Positions 13,289 to 14,898 of a stretch of 14,898 bases of DNA are shown piece by piece. Under the pieces are notes generated by a model. That model worked only from the letters and a program-made list of their open reading frames with translations. It ran no database searches and was not told where the DNA came from. How positions within the stretch are numbered: position 1 is the first letter of the stretch; each line of letters opens with the position of its first letter. The position numbers and the translations under genes are program-made. Source of the stretch: Mageeibacillus sp. UBA5734 (lineage in GTDB: Bacteria; Bacillota; Clostridia; Saccharofermentanales; UBA5734); contig DIGA01000038.1 of NCBI GenBank assembly GCA_002419365.1, positions 1-14,898 on the forward strand. The letters are read 5' to 3'.

Positions 13289-14898
13289 CAGGATTCTCCT
13301 TTCAGTTCAGTTGCGCTGGCCAGGGACGGGGACGTCGCTCGCTTGCGCAGCAGGAAGGTGATTAAGGCTACGACCGCGACCAGGATCACGAGCGCCGGGA
13401 CCAGGCTGGGCGCAGGCTGGCCGGTGACAAGCAACGTTCCAACTTGTGTGATCAGCATGGCAACGGTGTAGCCGGTTGTCAATTGGAAAACCAAGGCGCG
13501 ACCCAGCCATTTGCGATTGCCCAGCTCAGCGTTCATGGCGCCGATGGCGGCAAAGCAGGGTGGGGCAAACAGGTTGAAAGACAAGAAGGCAAAGGCGGTC
13601 ACAGGGGTGAAGATGCTGGCCAGCGGTCCGGCCGGAGTGAAAAGCAAATCTTCCGATGCGGCCAGGACGATGGCAAACGTCGAGACGACGTTTTCCTTGG
13701 CGACAAATCCGGTCAAGACCGCGACGGCAGCCTGCCAACCGATGAATCCGAGTGGAATGAGCAAGGGGGCGATGATCGTGCCCGCAGCTGCGAGCATGCT
13801 CTGGCTGGGATCTTCGACCACGCGCAGGTTCCAGCTGTAGGTCTGGGTGAACCAGACCAGGGTGTTCATGACCAGGATGATGGTCGATGCTTTGATAACA
13901 AAAGACTTGGCCTGTTTAGTCATCTGGGTGAGGGCATGGCGCAGGCTGGGCAGTCGGTATTCTGGCAATTCGATGATAAATGATGAGCTGCCTTCATAGT
14001 TGAAGATCTTTTTCAGAATCAAGCCACCGATGATGATCAGGACACCGGCCATCAGGTACATGGCGGGGAAGACCCAGGTTGCCCCTGGGAAAAAGACGGC
14101 TCCAAACAGGGCGATCACGGGCAGCTTGGCACTGCAGGGGACAAAGGGTGTCAGCAGGGTCGTGACCCGGCGTTCGTTTTCATCCTCGATGGTGCGCGAG
14201 GCCATGACACCCGGAATCGAGCAGCCGGAGCCAACGATCATCGGGATGATCGACTTGCCGGACAGGCCGATGCGTTTGAAATACCGGTCCATGACCACGG
14301 CGATCCGGGCCATGTAGCCACTGTCCTCAACCAGGGCCAGGAGGAAAAACAGGACCATGATCAGGGGCAGGAAGCCGAGGACTGCACCGACGCCGCCCAG
14401 GATACCGTCGACAACCAGCGACTGGAGCAACTCGTTCAGTCCGATGGCGGCGAAAAGCTGGTAGGCAGCTGCCGGAACGATCTCGCCAAAGAAGGTGTCG
14501 TTGAGATATCCGGAGGCCCAGCCGCCCAGGCCATTGATCGACAAAGCGTAGATGGCCCACATGACCAGGGCGAAGATAGGCAGTCCCCAGAATGCATGGG
14601 CCACAATCCGGTCCACCCGGTCGGACAGGGTCACGACGGAAGCGTCTCGGCCCCGGTGGAGGACCTTTTCCACGATCTCCCGCACATAACGGTGGCGACT
14701 TTTGTCCTCGTCCGGTGTTCCCTGACCAGAAAATACTGGTGCTGACTGGGTAGATCCTGCCAGAGACAAGGCCTGGGCAGTTAATTCCTGCAAACCTTCC
14801 CCGGTGTTGGCGGCGACCGGGATGACCGGACAACCGAGAACCTGTGCCAGTTCGTTGCTGTCTATCGTACTGCCCTGGCGCCGGACGAGGTCCTGCTT
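13288..14898 (-). CDS. feoB: FeoB ferrous iron transporter (5' end outside the window)
   Basis: FeoB is the GTPase-linked inner-membrane Fe2+ importer. The visible 536 codons are open to the window edge, so the N-terminal G domain with its GTP-binding motifs lies mostly to the right. The end of that domain is visible as VLGCPVIPVAANTGEGLQEL (the SAxxGxG-like G5 region). A helical linker and the membrane part follow. Gate motifs are GSGCSIPGVMASRTIEDENERR, with the Cys of the metal path, then TLLTPFVPCSAKLPVI and GFVAKENVV. The C-terminal region keeps FNLFAPPCFAAIGAM, with another conserved Cys. About ten hydrophobic helices are seen. A TTG at 14793 is not a real start. The end overlaps the small Cys-rich partner by 1 nt. 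FeoA is not in view and may lie upstream outside the window. Confidence 0.96.
   Translation of the reverse strand, partial: KQDLVRRQGSTIDSNELAQVLGCPVIPVAANTGEGLQELTAQALSLAGSTQSAPVFSGQGTPDEDKSRHRYVREIVEKVLHRGRDASVVTLSDRVDRIVAHAFWGLPIFALVMWAIYALSINGLGGWASGYLNDTFFGEIVPAAAYQLFAAIGLNELLQSLVVDGILGGVGAVLGFLPLIMVLFFLLALVEDSGYMARIAVVMDRYFKRIGLSGKSIIPMIVGSGCSIPGVMASRTIEDENERRVTTLLTPFVPCSAKLPVIALFGAVFFPGATWVFPAMYLMAGVLIIIGGLILKKIFNYEGSSSFIIELPEYRLPSLRHALTQMTKQAKSFVIKASTIILVMNTLVWFTQTYSWNLRVVEDPSQSMLAAAGTIIAPLLIPLGFIGWQAAVAVLTGFVAKENVVSTFAIVLAASEDLLFTPAGPLASIFTPVTAFAFLSFNLFAPPCFAAIGAMNAELGNRKWLGRALVFQLTTGYTVAMLITQVGTLLVTGQPAPSLVPALVILVAVVALITFLLRKRATSPSLASATELKGES

Noticed and set aside
1..14898. CRISPR array, tRNA, insertion sequence or phage signature
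   Set aside because: No spaced direct repeats, cloverleaf-like segment, transposase or integrase motif was found on either strand by reading.

Overview
The window reads as chromosomal DNA of an anaerobic Firmicute, most likely in the Clostridia. This is inferred from gene families: a SigI/RsgI sigma/anti-sigma pair, a FeoB-associated Cys-rich membrane protein, an Lsa-type ABC-F ATPase, an NADH:rubredoxin-reductase-like flavoprotein and a hemerythrin-like protein. Base composition is moderately GC-rich. Genes are tightly packed, often with 1-13 nt overlaps. I see no tRNA, rRNA, CRISPR array, insertion sequence or phage gene, so this is core-type housekeeping and stress DNA rather than a mobile island.

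Layout, left to right. (1) 1-1932, plus strand: a promoter-like signal and untranslated leader ending in an intrinsic terminator, then an unrecognised 155-residue protein overlapping purK by 4 nt, closed by a bidirectional terminator. (2) 1952-4469, minus strand: a znuA-znuC-znuB type metal ABC importer with overlapping genes. A promoter and an imperfect palindrome lie upstream of znuA. The solute-binding protein has a doubtful N-terminus and lacks one usual metal-ligand His. (3) 4630-6045, minus strand: a NapH-like polyferredoxin membrane protein directly abutting a small membrane-anchored protein, probably one redox module. (4) 6164-8140, plus strand: sigI-rsgI and a terminator. The RsgI carries an Asp/Glu-rich and Gly/Pro/Thr-rich extracellular tail instead of a recognisable sugar-binding module. 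(5) 8196-10551, plus strand: a flavin NAD(P)H oxidoreductase and a CPA-type cation:proton antiporter, 1 nt apart. (6) 10581-14898, minus strand: feoB (5' end outside the window), a 48-residue FeoB-associated protein, fur, an Lsa-like ABC-F ATPase and a hemerythrin-domain protein.

Working together: region 6 joins ferrous iron uptake (FeoB and its small partner), iron-responsive repression (Fur), a di-iron O2/NO-type protein (hemerythrin) and a ribosome-acting ABC-F protein in one transcriptional direction. The flavoprotein in region 5 and the polyferredoxin in region 3 fit a redox or oxygen-defence setting. Region 2 supplies a second metal. The least explained items are the leader plus unknown protein before purK, the polyferredoxin/small-protein pair, and the feo-fur junction, where an intrinsic terminator uses the fur Shine-Dalgarno as its 3' arm.
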